Of a stretch of 64,000 bases of DNA, positions 13,101 through 23,484 are shown in pieces. The DNA comes from Effrenium voratum (taxonomy: Eukaryota; Sar; Dinophyceae; Suessiales; Symbiodiniaceae). Positions within the stretch are counted from its first letter, which is position 1. Each line of letters begins with the position of its first letter. The stretch spans positions 38,501 through 102,500 of the forward strand of contig CAUJNA010003739.1 of assembly GCA_963377175.1 (NCBI GenBank), given 5' to 3'. The position numbers were made by a program, and so were the translations under genes. Under the pieces are notes generated by a model. That model was not told where the DNA came from. It saw nothing but the letters and a program-made list of their open reading frames with translations, and did no database searches.

Positions 13101-13190
13101 TGGGTCAAAATTCAATCACTAGGGGACCGCAGGTTTTAGTCCATGTTTCCATTTACCAGGGTTCCATTTTGGGTACCTTTTTTTGACCCA
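13101..13190. repeat. Inverted-repeat element, family A copy 1 (minus orientation)
   Basis: The core runs from TGGGTCAAAA to TTTTGACCCA, a perfect 10-bp terminal inverted repeat. The interior includes ACCGCAGGTTTTAGTCC and CATTTACCAGGGTTCCATTT, the reverse complement of plus-oriented copies at 13911, 14732 and 17335. It ends 35 bp before the acceptor of the exon at 13226. Confidence 0.85.
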
Positions 13191-13225
13191 CAGCCACATC
13201 TTCTAGTCCTTGCACATTTTTACAG

Positions 13226-13319
13226 TCCGAGCTCAGGAGCAGTTCGACCTGGCTCAGCTGCAATCCATGCAGAACGAGCTCACCACAGTGACCAACCAGG
13301 TGGCGACTGCGCCTCTCAG
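13226..13319 (+). CDS. Exon encoding a coiled-coil-like segment
   Basis: After a tttacag acceptor the frame reads RAQEQFDLAQLQSMQNEL then TTVTNQVATAPLS, heptad-like with hydrophobic residues at regular spacing. GC (CTCA|GCTCAC) or GT (CCAG|GTGGCG) donors are available. Function unknown. Confidence 0.5.
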
Positions 13320-13492
13320 CTCACAAGTTGATTTGGCCACAACAGGCCGCGCGTCTTTTTCCGGCCCACCCGAGTTTCCGAGTCTTCGGGTCTTGGGAGG
13401 TTTTGGGGGGTGGCCAAACTCGGGTCCAGCCTCTCACAGCCTCTCACAGGGGGCCGGGCCCCGGGTCTTTGGAGCTTTCGGCCCACTCCGAG

Positions 13493-13565
13493 GTTCCCCG
13501 TGCCGGACGGCCAGTTGGCCATCAACTACTGCGGCGGCAACCCAGGCACGCTGAAGCGCGGGGAA
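13493..13565 (+). CDS. Exon of unknown protein (FPVPDGQLAINYCGG)
   Basis: The exon starts after cgag and ends at a strong GTGAGA donor. The frame gives FPVPDGQLAINYCGGNPGTL then KRGE. The glycine-rich beta-like text resembles extracellular or sugar-binding modules but no family is certain. It lies between two family A elements. Confidence 0.5.
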
Positions 13566-13910
13566 AGTGAGATCCCTGCCGATCGGGTAGACCTCCTTCT
13601 AGGCACTGGTGAGCTTGCAGACCCTGAAAGGTCCTAACCACAGCGAGGTAGACAAATTTTGCTGCCGGGTGCACTGGTGCAACCATCTACATTTTAGGAA
13701 CAGCCGGAATCAGGCGCAAAGTGAAATGTGCCCATCTTTGCATCTTTGAAGTCCCTTCCAAAGAGAGCTCTCCACTGTGCCCGAAAACGAGGGCGTCGTT
13801 TTTTTTTGGAACGCCTGACTCGCCTTTCAGGTCCGGCCTGCATCCGAGTGCAGGGCTTGTGTGACCCCTCGCAGGACGGCGGCGGGGAGGGGGTGCCCCT
13901 TCTTTTTGTT

Positions 13911-14008
13911 TGGGTGTGGAATCAATATAGGTACCCAAAATGGAACCCTGGTAAATGGAGACAAGGACTAAAACCTGCGGTCCCCCGGTGGTTTAATTTT
14001 GACCCATA
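13911..14008. repeat. Inverted-repeat element, family A copy 2
   Basis: Contains TAGGTACCCAAAATGGAACC, GTAAATGGAGACAAGGACTA and ends GGTTTAATTTTGACCCATAC. The left terminal repeat is decayed (TGGGTGTGGAATCAA), the right one is intact. Confidence 0.8.
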
Positions 14009-14731
14009 CCCATTTCGCTGTGGCTTGAAACGTCGCCTCAAGAAACACCGCAACAATGCTCAGTCGAGAGAATATCTTAGAACTACTTGCCCGGGGAGCA
14101 CTGCTCTTGCGGCTTGCAAACACTCCCAGCTATTCTCCGCATGGGAGAATCTTTTCCGGACTGCCAGCGTCATTTGAGTTCCAAACGCACGTGCCACCCC
14201 AGTTCCGCAGAGGTTAGTCAAATCCCCACTCCGATAGTTCGAGTCTGCGCAGGATGGTGACTACTACAAGCATCCCGTCTGTATCTCAGGCCAGGCTCAA
14301 TGGGCAAAGTGACTTGGTGGCAATCGAGTGGGGCCATTGGCTGCTTCATTTTCGGGGAGCACAAGACTACATGGTTTTCATATTCTGGGAAATATCGGTC
14401 CGCATACAGAGGAAGCACCTGCTTATCACAAAACTGGTTTGCGAGGCATCTTTTTGCTGGGTTGTCTTAACGGAAGGTCCTTTGAAGCGGATGCTCTTGT
14501 CAGAAACCATCCCTGGGCTCAAGGATTTTGGCCCATGTTCAGAGTGAAGAGACATGTTTGGAGGCTGCCACTCGACTGCGTGAATCCAATCTTGCAAGGA
14601 TTGATGGGTCCTTGCGGATTCGGTACGATGGTGATGAGCGGAACGGGCAGGCCGGGAGTCGATGGAGCTTGAATGTTCAGACGGCGGCAATGCGCCATTT
14701 CTATGATTTTGCTTTGAGCCGCTGATTTGTG

Positions 14732-14826
14732 TGTGGGTCAAAAGTAGGTACCCAGAATGGAACCCTGGTAAATGGAAACAAAGACTAACACCTCCACACA
14801 TGCTGGTTTAATTTGGACCCATACCC
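14732..14826. repeat. Inverted-repeat element, family A copy 3
   Basis: Starts TGTGTGGGTCAAAAGTAGGT and ends TTTAATTTGGACCCATACCC. The interior is close to copy 2, with ACCTCCACACATGCTGG replacing the usual ACCTGCGGTCCC segment. Confidence 0.85.
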
Positions 14827-14903
14827 ATTTCTTCCTTCATGCCCCTTTTTTTCTTCCTTCCTTTGGCTGGCCACTTGGGTGTAATCTGCACATCCGCGCC
14901 CAG

Positions 14904-14949
14904 GCCGGCAAGTGGGTGCTGGAAACCGACGTGGCGGACTTGCTCTCCA
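14904..14949 (+). CDS. Short exon (AGKWVLETDVADLLS)
   Basis: A cgcccag acceptor precedes AGKWVLETDVADLLS, ending at CTCTCCA|GTGGCG (GT donor). It sits between family A copy 3 and family D copy 2. Function unknown. Confidence 0.5.
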
Positions 14950-14999
14950 GTGGCGGGATGCTGAGAAAAGGGTTTGCAGCTTCCGTTGATGCAGAGACT

Positions 15000-15112
15000 T
15001 GCTGGTGCGAGAGATGCAGGGAATGAACGAATGACCCCTAGAAAAACCATCCAACTGGTGGTTTCCTTTAAGGGAACCGCTAAATTCATTCCCTCATTCC
15101 CTATCGCACCAG
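15000..15112. repeat. Inverted-repeat element (introner-like), family D copy 2
   Basis: Ends TTGCTGGTGCGAGAGATGCA and CCCTATCGCACCAGCA form a near-perfect inverted repeat. The interior AATGACCCCTAGAAAAACCA and AACTGGTGGTTTCC is shared with copies 1, 3 and 4. The right end, TCGCACCAG, can act as the 3' splice site for the exon that follows. Confidence 0.85.
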
Positions 15113-15215
15113 CACGAAGAGCCTCAGCTTTGAAGCCAGGTTACGGCACCGAGATTGCCCGGCAGCCCACGTTCAATCCCACACCAGTCCTGGGCGACAC
15201 CATCTGGAACCTAAA
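15113..15215 (+). CDS. Exon of unknown protein (YGTEIARQPTFNPTPVLG)
   Basis: Open frame giving ASALKPGYGTEIARQ, then PTFNPTPVLGDTIWNLKC. The acceptor is either the end of the family D element (15112) or gaagccag at 15139. Reads like a beta-rich segment; unassigned. Confidence 0.5.
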
Positions 15216-15398
15216 GTGCAGGCCAGGACCGATGGGGGGTGTCACAGGCTAGCAATTATGGCGCAGACAAGTCAACACGGGCATGGGCGGTGGAACCTTG
15301 CCAAACCGATATTTGGTTTGCTTACTCTGGTCTCGACGGGATGTTGGTTCAAAGACGCGAGCAAAACAATTTGCTACAAAGGGCCGTGCCGCCATCAG

Positions 15399-15438
15399 GT
15401 TTCCCAGCGGTGGCGGGGGCTACTACATCCAGTGGCTT
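15399..15438 (+). CDS. Short exon (FPSGGGGYYIQWLG)
   Basis: Acceptor gccatcag, frame FPSGGGGYYIQWLG. It could start earlier at 15382, adding GRAAIR. The donor is unclear; CTTG|GATTGG would be a GA donor. Extracellular-looking glycine/tyrosine-rich text; function unknown. Confidence 0.42.
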
Positions 15439-15655
15439 GGATTGGGCAAGAGCGCCGCACGACGACAAAGCCTTCGGCACCCCAAAGTCAGGTTCTTTCC
15501 GGTTTCCACTCGAACCTCGCCTCGAACGAAAGTGGGGTACCCCTCCCAAAGAGGGTACCAAAAAGGCTAGCCTCATGCTTTCCCTCCCAAAAAACGGGCA
15601 ACAACTCGCCTCAAAAAAACACAAAAAAGCCACGATGCGATGCGAAGACAGCGAG

Positions 15656-15726
15656 GTATCACACCCGGATCGTGGAGCTTGTGAGCTGCACCTGCGACTC
15701 GCAGATCGCGGCCTGGCCGAAGTTCG
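15656..15726 (+). CDS. Exon with CxC motif (YHTRIVELVSCTCDSQIA)
   Basis: The frame after gcgag gives YHTRIVELVSCTCDSQIA then AWPKFG, ending at TTCG|GTCGAC. Paired cysteines fit an extracellular, disulphide-bonded protein like the exons that follow. The intron after it begins with small repeats of TCGACTTYGG and GTCGGTTC. Confidence 0.48.
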
Positions 15727-16529
15727 GTCGACTTTGGTCGACTTCGGTCGGTTCGGTCGGTTCGGTGCCGGTTGTCTTTGGTGCTTTCGGTGGAGCCTAC
15801 GTCAATCTCTATGTTTTTCGGGACCCAAGGGGCCACAAACATGTCGATGCGGTTCCTCCCTTTGTACTTATTGTTAAAGAATGAGTGGTTGCAGTCAGGC
15901 CTACATCAACCCGAACCAGGTTGGTGGACCCAAATCAGTTTTCGGGCACTCGGATGGCCGGAATGGTTTTCAATCAGTGGGCATGCCTGGCATGGCCAAA
16001 CCCTTGACCCTTCCGAGCTGAAAGGATAGATTCTGCTCAGCCATTCAGCAGACTCGGAAGTCTGGGAGGCCTCTTTGTTTGTCCGACTTGGTCCAGCAAT
16101 TTGCAAGAACTTCCCTGTCCGGAATGTTGCAAGTCCAATTCTTGCAACTGCCCAAGCCACTAGAACTTTGTCTCTCTGTCCAAGTCTCCAAGTTGAAAGC
16201 CGAAAGCCGAGATGTGCCCAGGACTGCAATGGCCGCGGTGAAGCGGTCGGCAGCAAGGACAACGGGCCCAACTGCGTGTGGGGCCCTTGGGAATGGACAA
16301 AAAAGAACTGGAGACCAAAGAGGTTTTCTTGTGTAAAGACCAACACAAGGTGTCCTCTTAGGCAAAAAAATGTATAGGGAAAGAGATGACCGCATTTTTT
16401 GGTTCACATATTTTTACACATGGGTGTGTCTTTTGGGGAGCCGCACAATGGGGAATTTCCTTTTGGTTCGGGCACACTCCTCAGAAACAAAACACAGCCA
16501 CAAGACACGACAAAAGCATTCCTTGGCAG

Positions 16530-16584
16530 GTGTGTTTGCAGCCCGGAGCGCGCCGGGGACTCCTGCGAGATCCCGTTATGTCAG
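16530..16584 (+). CDS. EGF-like exon
   Basis: Between ccttggcag and a GC donor (TCAG|GCGATG) the frame reads CVCSPERAGDSCEIPLCQ. C-x-C-x(8)-C followed by C fits the second half of an EGF-like module. Confidence 0.6.
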
Positions 16585-19120
16585 GCGATGCGATGCGCAG
16601 GGGCCTTCGTTCTGGGATTAGATGTGCCATGGTTATAACTTGCAGTTCGATAGTGCGCGCTCACATTCATAAAACACAGTTTTGTGTGGGTGTGGTAGGG
16701 ATGGTCAACAATCCCTTTATATGTAAGACTTGTATCAGCAGGTGAGTTTGTCGCTCGTAAGAGAGAGCCTGCTACAAAATGGTTGGTTGGTGGACATGAT
16801 GAGTCCCCACCTAGATCCACAAAAGGGCCCACAGTTAAAATTCATTCTGTTAGACACGCCAGGCCCTTTTCCATCGTCCTGTACCTTGTGCTTCCGACAT
16901 GTGGCCTCTGCAAAAGTTCGGCACGCCCGAAAACAAAGGCTGTGAGGAGTGTTTTTTCAGTTCGCTGGCACACGCAAGGGCTTGCAGAGACACACGCACA
17001 CAAATACCCACACGCAAAACGAGCAAAGAGCTGCTTTTGCTTGTAAGCTTGTCAACCCAAAAGAAGAAGCTGAACAGCAACTTTAACGCCGGCTCAGACC
17101 TGGTTAGCCTCGGTTTCTTCACGTTCTTTTCCCTAGCAGATGCCTGGGCCGTGCAAAGTTTCCCCCTTGGCCAGGTGCCGGGGGTGCAGAACGCCCTGCA
17201 GCCTGCTTGCAAGGAGGGCGCCTGGATCTTCCCGGACGCCACCTGCACCCCCGACTGCACAGAAGGTCACGCGCCCAGCAACGACGTCTTCACCTGCGCC
17301 TTGGCGGGGTGAAAAATGGTTCCCTCTATTTGGCGGTGGGTCAAGCAGGGATATCCAAAATGGAACCCTGGTATATGGAAACAAAGACTAAAACTGCGTA
17401 ACCTTAGCTCTTTCATTTTGAGCACCTTTCTTGGCCAGTTCAAAATGAATTTCTGTTGGGTGGTGCGATGGTTTGTGGTTCCAAGACACGTGACTCCGAA
17501 GCCAAACCCCCCTCCCCCCCAAAGCTCCCCTGACAGTGGGTCAGGACATCCATGGTCGGGACAAAAAAGTGGAAACGAGCGCGAAACCAGGGTTTCCCAT
17601 TCATATACACACGCACGTACGTATAGACACACATATATATATATAATATGTATAATTATATATATATATATACATACACGTACTCACAATAGTATTGTGC
17701 ACGTGTCCGCAATTTGTGTGTTATCTGTGTGTTTTTGGGTTTCCGTGTTTCTGCTGCGTCCTTTGTGCGTCTTGGCATGTCTGTGTGTGTGTGTGTGAGT
17801 GTCTGATTTGACAGCAACCACCTTGTCGTGCTGATTTTCATTCTTTGCCCTGCCATTCAGCAAAATACTAGAACTTTGAGGTCATTTGCCTGCAACCTCT
17901 TGCCCCCAACTATCCTGCATTAGAACGGCTCTGCTCGCAATACGTGTTTGCCCTCACTTTAGTGATTGCGCTTGATCCTCGGGACCTTGCGTTTTGTTTT
18001 GAGTTTTGGTGAAGGCGACCGAAACTCTGTTGAGCACCGCGGCAGAAACAGTGCCGACTCTACGGCACCCATCCAGCAAAGTAGTTTGAGTTGTCGAAAC
18101 AGATCCAATGCTTGTGGCTTTGGCGTCACAAGTTTGCTCACTATCGCTCCCACCCTCCTGCCCCAGGCCGCCGTTTGTCGAGTGAGGTTGCTCCGAGCGA
18201 AAGGGTTCTCGCGTCGGTGGCCCTTTTTCGGGTTTGGGGGGTGCGCCCCCTTTGGTGGTTTGTGTTTGCCTTTTTAGCGGTCTTTGCTCCCACCTTCTCT
18301 GTCTTTTATGCTGGACGTGCTGGGTGTGTGATGCTAGGCTAGTGCCGTGGTGCTTCCTCATAAGGGCAACGGGGATAGATGTATATATATACATATAGAT
18401 ACATATATAAATACACATGTACATGTGTTTGTAGGTGTGTTCTTTTTTTGAGTTGTTTTTTCAGGGTTGGTTTAAAGGAAGGCCAAAGCGACAGCAGTTC
18501 ATCTTTGTTTTCATGCCCAATTTTGACCTCCTAGCTGCACCCAGGCACAAGTGATGGCACCTTCCTGCTGCCCCTGGGCTTCACCTGCAACAAGATCTGG
18601 GTCAACGAGGAGCCGCCCGACGAGTTCGGCAACACGCCGGACGCTTACGAGACCGCGACCACCACCACGCCACCAGCCGCCTGGCGAGACCGGGAAGGGC
18701 GCGGTTGCCTTCCTTTGATTCTTTAATATTCTTTATTCAGGTCGGCACGCACCTGGGACAAGTCATGGCCCGCAGACCATAGCCCGCAAGCTTTAACGAC
18801 CGCTTTTGCGGGAAGCTTTCGCGCGAGGAATGCACGGACTTCGACTGCGTGTTCCACGGCACAGCCACTGGAAACCGGCGGGCGGACGGGAGCTGCGAGT
18901 GCGAATGCCATGATGGCTACACTGGTCCGCAGTGTCGATCTGTGATGGGCCACTTGGAGCAAACACCATTCTAACATGTGGACGCTGTACAGACTAGTGC
19001 TGCTTTTGGAGCTTCGGTATCTCCAACATGTTGCAAAGTAGCCCTTTGCGTTGTATCAAGATGCAAAAACACGGGGTGTGCAGCCTGTGTGCCTTTTTGG
19101 GTCGAACTCTCTCTTCTCTC

Positions 19121-19165
<45 letters not shown>

Positions 19166-19188
19166 CTCTTTCTCTTTCTCTTTCTCTT

Positions 19189-19225
<37 letters not shown>

Positions 19226-21388
19226 AGTTTCCTGTTCTTCTCTTCTCGTCTCTTCCCTTCCTTTCTTCCCTCTTCCCTTCCCTTGCTCTCTCTCCAGGCG
19301 ACTGCCTGGCGCCGCTGCACAAGAACATCCCCAACAGCGCCCTCTCCACCTGCGAGGAAGGCACCCGCCCGAATTTGGTCTGCACGGCGCGCTGCGCGGA
19401 GACCTACTACGCCGTGCCCGCGCAGCTGGAGTGCCAAGGCGCCCGCCGGGAGGGCCCGGAAACAGCTGCGGAGGGCCCGGGCTCAAAAGTTTCTTTTTTG
19501 GGGGGAGGGCTTGGCTGAGAATCGTTTTGGGGTTTTGGAGCAATGCCAGCAGCTTTGCTTTTTGTCACCTTTGGGGGGTTCAAATGCGGTTTCTTTCAGC
19601 CCGGGCTCAAAATTTGGGGGGAGGACTTCTGAAGGACCTCTGAGAATCTTTCGGGGTTTTGGAGAATTGCCAGGGACGACTTCTGTTCGGGGAGGGAGGA
19701 AATGACAGGGTGAGGACAGGGTTTCCTTTGATTTATTTTAAGAATTGGTCTTAAACATCACCTTTGGGAGGTTTCAAGTGCGGTTTCTTTCTTTGAGGTT
19801 TGCAGAGGACATATAGGAAATCCTGGAGGATGTCCTTGTGGGGGGCTGCCGGGGATTCCGAACACGTTGGTTCAACGTTTTCGAGAAAAGACAACATTCG
19901 AGAAGCATCCGATTTTGAGACAACCCGATTCGAGGAGGGTTGGGGTTTCGACTTGAAGAAGTTTTGAGTAATTGTGCAGGGGTATTTTCAGTTGGGCAAT
20001 TTTTACAGGCTGAGAGTTTCTGGGAGTGGGGTTTTGATCTTTGCTCGGCTCACTGCTTTCGCCACTTTTGACAAAGGTGTGTGTGTGTGTGTGTCTCTGT
20101 GTGTGTGTGTGTGCTTCTGATAGATGTTGGACTCGTTTGAGTCACACTGCATGCATGAGTGGAACCTGAAGAGGCAGCCACCAGGGCAGTGCATGCAAAT
20201 AGCCCGAGGTTGAGCAGCAGACTCGTTGCTTCTCGTACGGACTTGCCGCCGCAAAGCTCGCATCTCTATTTGGGCGAAGGTCTTTTTTCTAGGGTGCCCT
20301 TTTTGGCTCGGTTTCGGGAGGCCAAAAGGAAAACCAAGTGGGGTCCCATTTTGACACAGAGCCATGTGGAGAACGAAAAGTTGGGTCAGGCACCTCGCTG
20401 GTGCCGGAGAAGTTTCGGTGCTTCGGCGGCCCCACCACGGAGGCGTTGAGTCCCTTGCAGTTGAGGGGTTCTCATTTGATTTTTTTGCGGTCTCAAATAA
20501 TTTTCCATTTTTTTGGCTCCCATTTTTCCAAGTAATTGGTTTTTTTTTGTGGGGGGGGGGTCTCAAAATTACTTGGTGGGGGTGGGACCCCCCGGCAAAA
20601 AGGACCAGGAAAGGTAATTTTGACGGCGTCACTTTAATGGACCCAACGTAATTACCATAGTTCCGCGGTAATTGTACAACCATTTGCTTGCTACTGTAGA
20701 CTTGCACCAGGCTTTGGGATGGGCAACCCCGTGTATACACCATTTGCACAGGAAATGCTTGCGATGGTAACCTATACACGGATTCATCATGCCATTCTTC
20801 TCGTACACAGTATCGTTGTACACATATCATAGAGAGCAGCAAGTCTCTTGCATTGTATACTCTGTCGTTTATACATTGTAAACAATTTTGACCGTCATAC
20901 TGTTGCACCTCTCGGATGTCAAACTCTGTCTATGTGATCTCAGTTCATTGCACAAACTAGCTGGCTAGCTCTAAGTTCTTCATTCTGTTGGTTGCTATTC
21001 CTTCTCACAGCATACCGTGTCAGTTGTCCTAATACTTTTGCGTTTGTGAGAACTTCAATGACCCAAAAATATCAGACCCTGCCAGATGAAGTGGTGCCAG
21101 ATTGCCCAGATCTCGTCCTTGGTCTTCACCGGTATCACGTTTTTGGGCATCGCAGTGGTCTGCTACGCCTTCCAGAGGAACAAGGCTCGTATGTTCGGGA
21201 GGTTGGCCGGGCGATATTTGGGATGTTGGCAAAGAGGGTGGGGCATTGTTTCGTTACACGCAGAATTGTTGCAGTGGTGCATTTGCTTGGTATTTGCGCA
21301 GGAGAGGCCCTTTCAGAACTTCCTCTATCATGACAAGCTCGTGGAGAGTGTCACGGACGTGCACGGCAACTACAACGTGGTGCCTTGG
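16530..21388 (+). CDS. Cysteine-rich EGF/sushi-like type I membrane protein (multi-exon, incomplete)
   Basis: I read seven exons: 16530-16584 (EGF-like end), 17140-17303 (sushi-like), 18535-about 18680 (sushi-like plus a Thr/Pro linker), 18791-18941 (EGF-like), 19298-19438 (sushi-like), 21086-21184 (transmembrane helix) and 21302-21388 (juxtamembrane). Sushi-like units share C-x-E-G, then C-x(2-3)-C, then a Gly or Tyr turn and a closing C. EGF-like units show C-x-C-x(n)-G-x-x-C. These modules are normally extracellular and disulphide bonded. Donors include GC sites at 16585, 17304, 19439 and 21185. The start is not identified; exons at 13.2-15.7 kb may be the N-terminal part, and those from 21889 the cytoplasmic part. 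Ligand and role are unknown. Confidence 0.55.
17140..17303 (+). CDS. Sushi-like cysteine-rich exon
   Basis: Acceptor ccctagcag. The frame contains PACKEGAWIFPDATCTPDC then TEGHAPSNDVFTCAL, ending at a GC donor (CTTG|GCGGGG). An alternative frame over the same bases has many cysteines but also long Arg/Pro runs and no domain logic. The shared pattern with 19298-19438 favours the frame given. Confidence 0.6.
17335..17425. repeat. Inverted-repeat element, family A copy 4
   Basis: Contains GGTGGGTCAAGCAGGGATAT, CCAAAATGGAACCCTGG and GAAACAAAGACTAAAACTGC. The right half is diverged (TTTCATTTTGAGCACC). It lies 31 bp after the donor of the preceding exon. Confidence 0.75.
17630..17690. repeat. TA microsatellite
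   Basis: ATATATA runs interrupted by GTATAATTA, inside the intron between 17303 and 18535. A second TA/TACA tract lies at 18376-18425. Confidence 0.95.
18535..18680 (+). CDS. Sushi-like exon with Thr/Pro linker
   Basis: After cctcctag the frame reads LHPGTSDGTFLLPLGFTC, then KIWVNEEPPDEFGNTPDAY-type acidic text and a TTTTPPAAW linker. The first part completes the sushi-like unit begun at 17140. The Thr/Pro segment looks like a spacer between extracellular modules. The donor is not clear; the end is approximate. Confidence 0.55.
18791..18941 (+). CDS. EGF-like exon
   Basis: Frame: FCGKLSREECTDFDCVFHG, then RRADGSCECECHDGYTGPQC. The C-x-C-x(3)-G-Y-x-G-x-x-C ending is a textbook EGF-like C-terminus. 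The likely donor is GATCT|GTGATGG. The upstream acceptor, cccgcaag, is weak. Confidence 0.65.
19107..19293. repeat. CTTTCT polypyrimidine tract upstream of a splice acceptor
   Basis: About 190 bp almost purely C and T (CTCTTT, CTTT, CTTCC runs) ending directly at the tctccag acceptor of the exon at 19298. It may simply be a microsatellite, or may serve as an extended polypyrimidine tract. Reading frames over it are repeat artefacts. Confidence 0.9.
19298..19438 (+). CDS. Sushi-like cysteine-rich exon
   Basis: Frame: DCLAPLHKNIPNSALSTC, EEGTRPNLVCTARCAETY, then YAVPAQLECQ. Five or six cysteines in the same order and spacing type as 17140-17303 plus 18535. GC donor CAAG|GCGCCC. Confidence 0.65.
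20080..20115. repeat. GT microsatellite
   Basis: GTGTGTGTGTGTGTCTCTGTG... within the 1.6-kb intron before the transmembrane exon. The rest of 19450-21085 shows no exon I can support. Confidence 0.9.
21086..21184 (+). CDS. Transmembrane-helix exon
   Basis: Between cctgccag and a GC donor (AAG|GCTCGT) the frame gives MKWCQIAQISSLVFTGITFL, then GIAVVCYAFQRNK. About 22 hydrophobic residues are followed by Arg/Lys, the stop-transfer arrangement of a type I membrane protein. It ends in phase 0 and joins the next exon in frame. Confidence 0.7.
21302..21388 (+). CDS. Juxtamembrane exon
   Basis: Acceptor gcgcag, frame ERPFQNFLYHDKLVESV then TDVHGNYNVVPW, ending at a GT donor (TGG|GTAGGTAAG). Phase 0 on both sides. 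Probably cytoplasmic. Confidence 0.62.
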
Positions 21389-21807
21389 GTAGGTAAGCCC
21401 CTCTGTATGTCAAGAACGTCCTGGGAAAAGCATGCCTGCTCACGATATTTTCACCTCGGGCATGGTGCGCACTGTGCACCAATGCCGAACCTCACTGGCT
21501 CTCGGTTTCATCCAAAGAAAGCGCCTGGTGTTCATGGCAATGCCATATTGTTGCAGCTCTAGGTGAACACATCTCTTGCTTGTGCAGCCCCCTAACATGG
21601 CCACAACCTTTGCTCGGCACGGGGCCTAGGTGCGTATGACCAATGGTGCCGAGTTCCACTCCAAATTGCCAGACCACATCTTGGGCCAAGATCCTCGCAA
21701 GGCTCGGGGATCGGGGGGAGCACGCCGAGGTGAAGCCAGAAAGAAAGGCTTGAGTGACACATTGGTGCTGAACGGATTTTCTGGAGTGAAAGGAATGCTG
21801 GCCAGTC

Positions 21808-21888
21808 TGGGTCAAAAATAGGTACACAAAATGGAGCCGAAAACTAACACCTGCGGTCCCTGGTGGTTTGATTTTGACCCATACCCAG
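21808..21888. repeat. Inverted-repeat element (introner-like), family A copy 5
   Basis: Begins CTGGGTCAAAAATAGGTACA and ends TTTGATTTTGACCCATACCC plus AG. The element end is the 3' splice site of the exon at 21889. Flanks CCAGT (left) and CCCAGTT (right) suggest a short target duplication. Confidence 0.85.
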
Positions 21889-22010
21889 TTGGGCACGGAA
21901 GCAAGACGGCTTCAATCACCGGCCGAGGTGGAGGTCGTCGAGCACAGCGACTACGCTGAAACGGAGAGCGGCCCCCGCCTCTCGCTGGAGGACCTTGGTC
22001 TCGGTTTTCG
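21889..22010 (+). CDS. Acidic, probably cytoplasmic exon
   Basis: Frame directly after the family A element: LGTEARRLQSPAEVEVVEHS, then DYAETESGPRLSLEDLGL. It joins in phase 0 to VVPW of the previous exon. Tyrosine in an acidic setting could be a regulatory site, but this is speculation. The end is approximate. Confidence 0.58.
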
Positions 22011-22918
22011 TTTCGGGGCGATAAACTCGCTGATGATCTTTGGGTTTAGGCGGCACATTGAGACTCACTTGCAAGGATCTCGAGCTTCATGTTGCGTCCT
22101 CGAAAAAATCACGTGAGCGACCAAAGGTACGGTCTTTTTTCTGCAATTTGATTTTAAAGAAGAGACACCCCAAAGCCCAATCATTCCTGTCTTTGCCAAA
22201 GCAGGTCAGCGGTGAACAAAATCGCGAGATGCCCTCGAGTCGGCTTGTGTTACATTTGACTGACACAGGAATGAAACAGAACGCACACTGCATCCATGCG
22301 GCCATTAGCACAGCGAGCATGCGAGAGCTTGGCCCAAACGTCAGGAGGCTGATACTCGCACGCCAAGCGCGAGGCCTAGTGTGGCAGGCTGGGAGCTTTG
22401 CTGTATGTTCCAACTGTATGTTTTTTTTGGAGGATGCCCTCTTCAGGTTGGTGCCACGGGGAAACCAGCAGCGTTTCTGGGTCCCTGTTTTTGCCTGACC
22501 CCTCTGCAGGATACTGGAAGGCTTCGACTGAAAGCTGTGTTGCCGGCTTGTGGATAGATCGGTTATTCTCCAAGACGAACTCATCCTTTCTGATGTCAAA
22601 GCTGGTCTTTTCCACCAAACCAACAATCAGCCACCATTTTGGTTGATATTTTGAGGGTGTTCGGGTGAATAGGATAAGAGCCCCTGGTTTCAGTCCAAAT
22701 TGCATGACTTTCCAAGCACTCAACCATTGGAAGGGCACCTCTGCAATGCCACTCACGCTTGGCTGAATGAGTCTGGCCTTTGTATTTCAGAGGCTGGCCT
22801 TTGCATTTGCGAGTCGCAGAGCCGTTTCAAGGTGAAACTTTACGGCCATTTCCTCTTTTGAGGGCGGCCATTTCACCTGTAGGGCTTGTTTCAGGCCGTT
22901 CTTTTTCTCCCCCCGCAG

Positions 22919-23005
22919 GCCTCCCCGGGCAGCCGGAGCCGCTACCCCTGACCGCCGGCGGCGGCATGAAGCGCGGCGCGGAGGCGGGGGAGGTGGAAGA
23001 CGGAC
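22919..23005 (+). CDS. Exon rich in Gly/Pro/Glu
   Basis: After ccccgcag the frame reads GLPGQPEPLPLTAGGGMK then RGAEAGEVEDGR. Low complexity and probably disordered. It is followed 36 bp later by a family B element. Confidence 0.5.
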
Positions 23006-23040
23006 GGGTCTTTCACAGAAGAAGTACTCAGTGGCAGTTG

Positions 23041-23150
23041 GCTGTGGGTCAAAACTAATGGGATCCCATTTTGGGGTAGGTGCAGCAACGATTTTGGTCT
23101 ATTTTGGTGGGGATTGGGATGTTCACTGGGGGGCTTTTGACCCATGGCCA
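23041..23150. repeat. Inverted-repeat element, family B copy 1
   Basis: Starts GCTGTGGGTCAAAACTAATG and ends GGCTTTTGACCCATGGCCA. The interior has CCATTTTGGGGTAGGTGCA, TTTTGGTCTATTTTGGTGG and GGATTGGGATGTTCACTGG. Same termini as family A, different interior. Confidence 0.88.
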
Positions 23151-23281
23151 GTTGGCAATGGCAAGAAGCGTTTTGTTTCTCACCAAGTGAGATACCAAAG
23201 TTGACCGCAGGTGCTTCAGGTGCTGGCTGAAAAGGCGATCCAATGGGGAGCGAGCAGTAAGTTTTCAACAATCGAAACCCG

Positions 23282-23345
23282 CGGTTAGATGAAGTTAGGG
23301 ATAGTCCCAGGCACAAGTCGATGCGGATATCCGCCCTTGTATTTT
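23282..23345. repeat. Partial family C element
   Basis: GGTTAGATGAAGTTAGGGAT, AGTCCCAGG and GATGCGGATATCCGCC match the centre of family C copies at 37350 and 54890. The termini are lost. Confidence 0.55.
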
Positions 23346-23365
23346 TGTGTACATGTTTTTGTGGG

Positions 23366-23461
23366 TGTGGGTCAGAAATAGGTACCCGAAATGGCACATG
23401 GACACATGGACTCAAACCCGCGGTCCATATCCCGGTCGTTTAATTTCGGACCCAGACCCAT
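23366..23461. repeat. Inverted-repeat element, family A copy 6
   Basis: Starts TGTGGGTCAGAAATAGGTAC and ends TTTAATTTCGGACCCAGACC. It lies just before the acceptor (23484) of the SH3-like exon and directly after a partial family C element. Confidence 0.82.
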
Positions 23462-23484
23462 GGGTCGAGCGTCTGATTTGTCAG

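Noticed and set aside
20003..20908. 301-codon minus-strand frame, the longest in the window
   Set aside because: Its sequence is patchy, crosses a GT microsatellite and C/A-rich element debris, and shows no domain or coding-like composition. It lies antisense in the intron before the transmembrane exon. I consider it chance.
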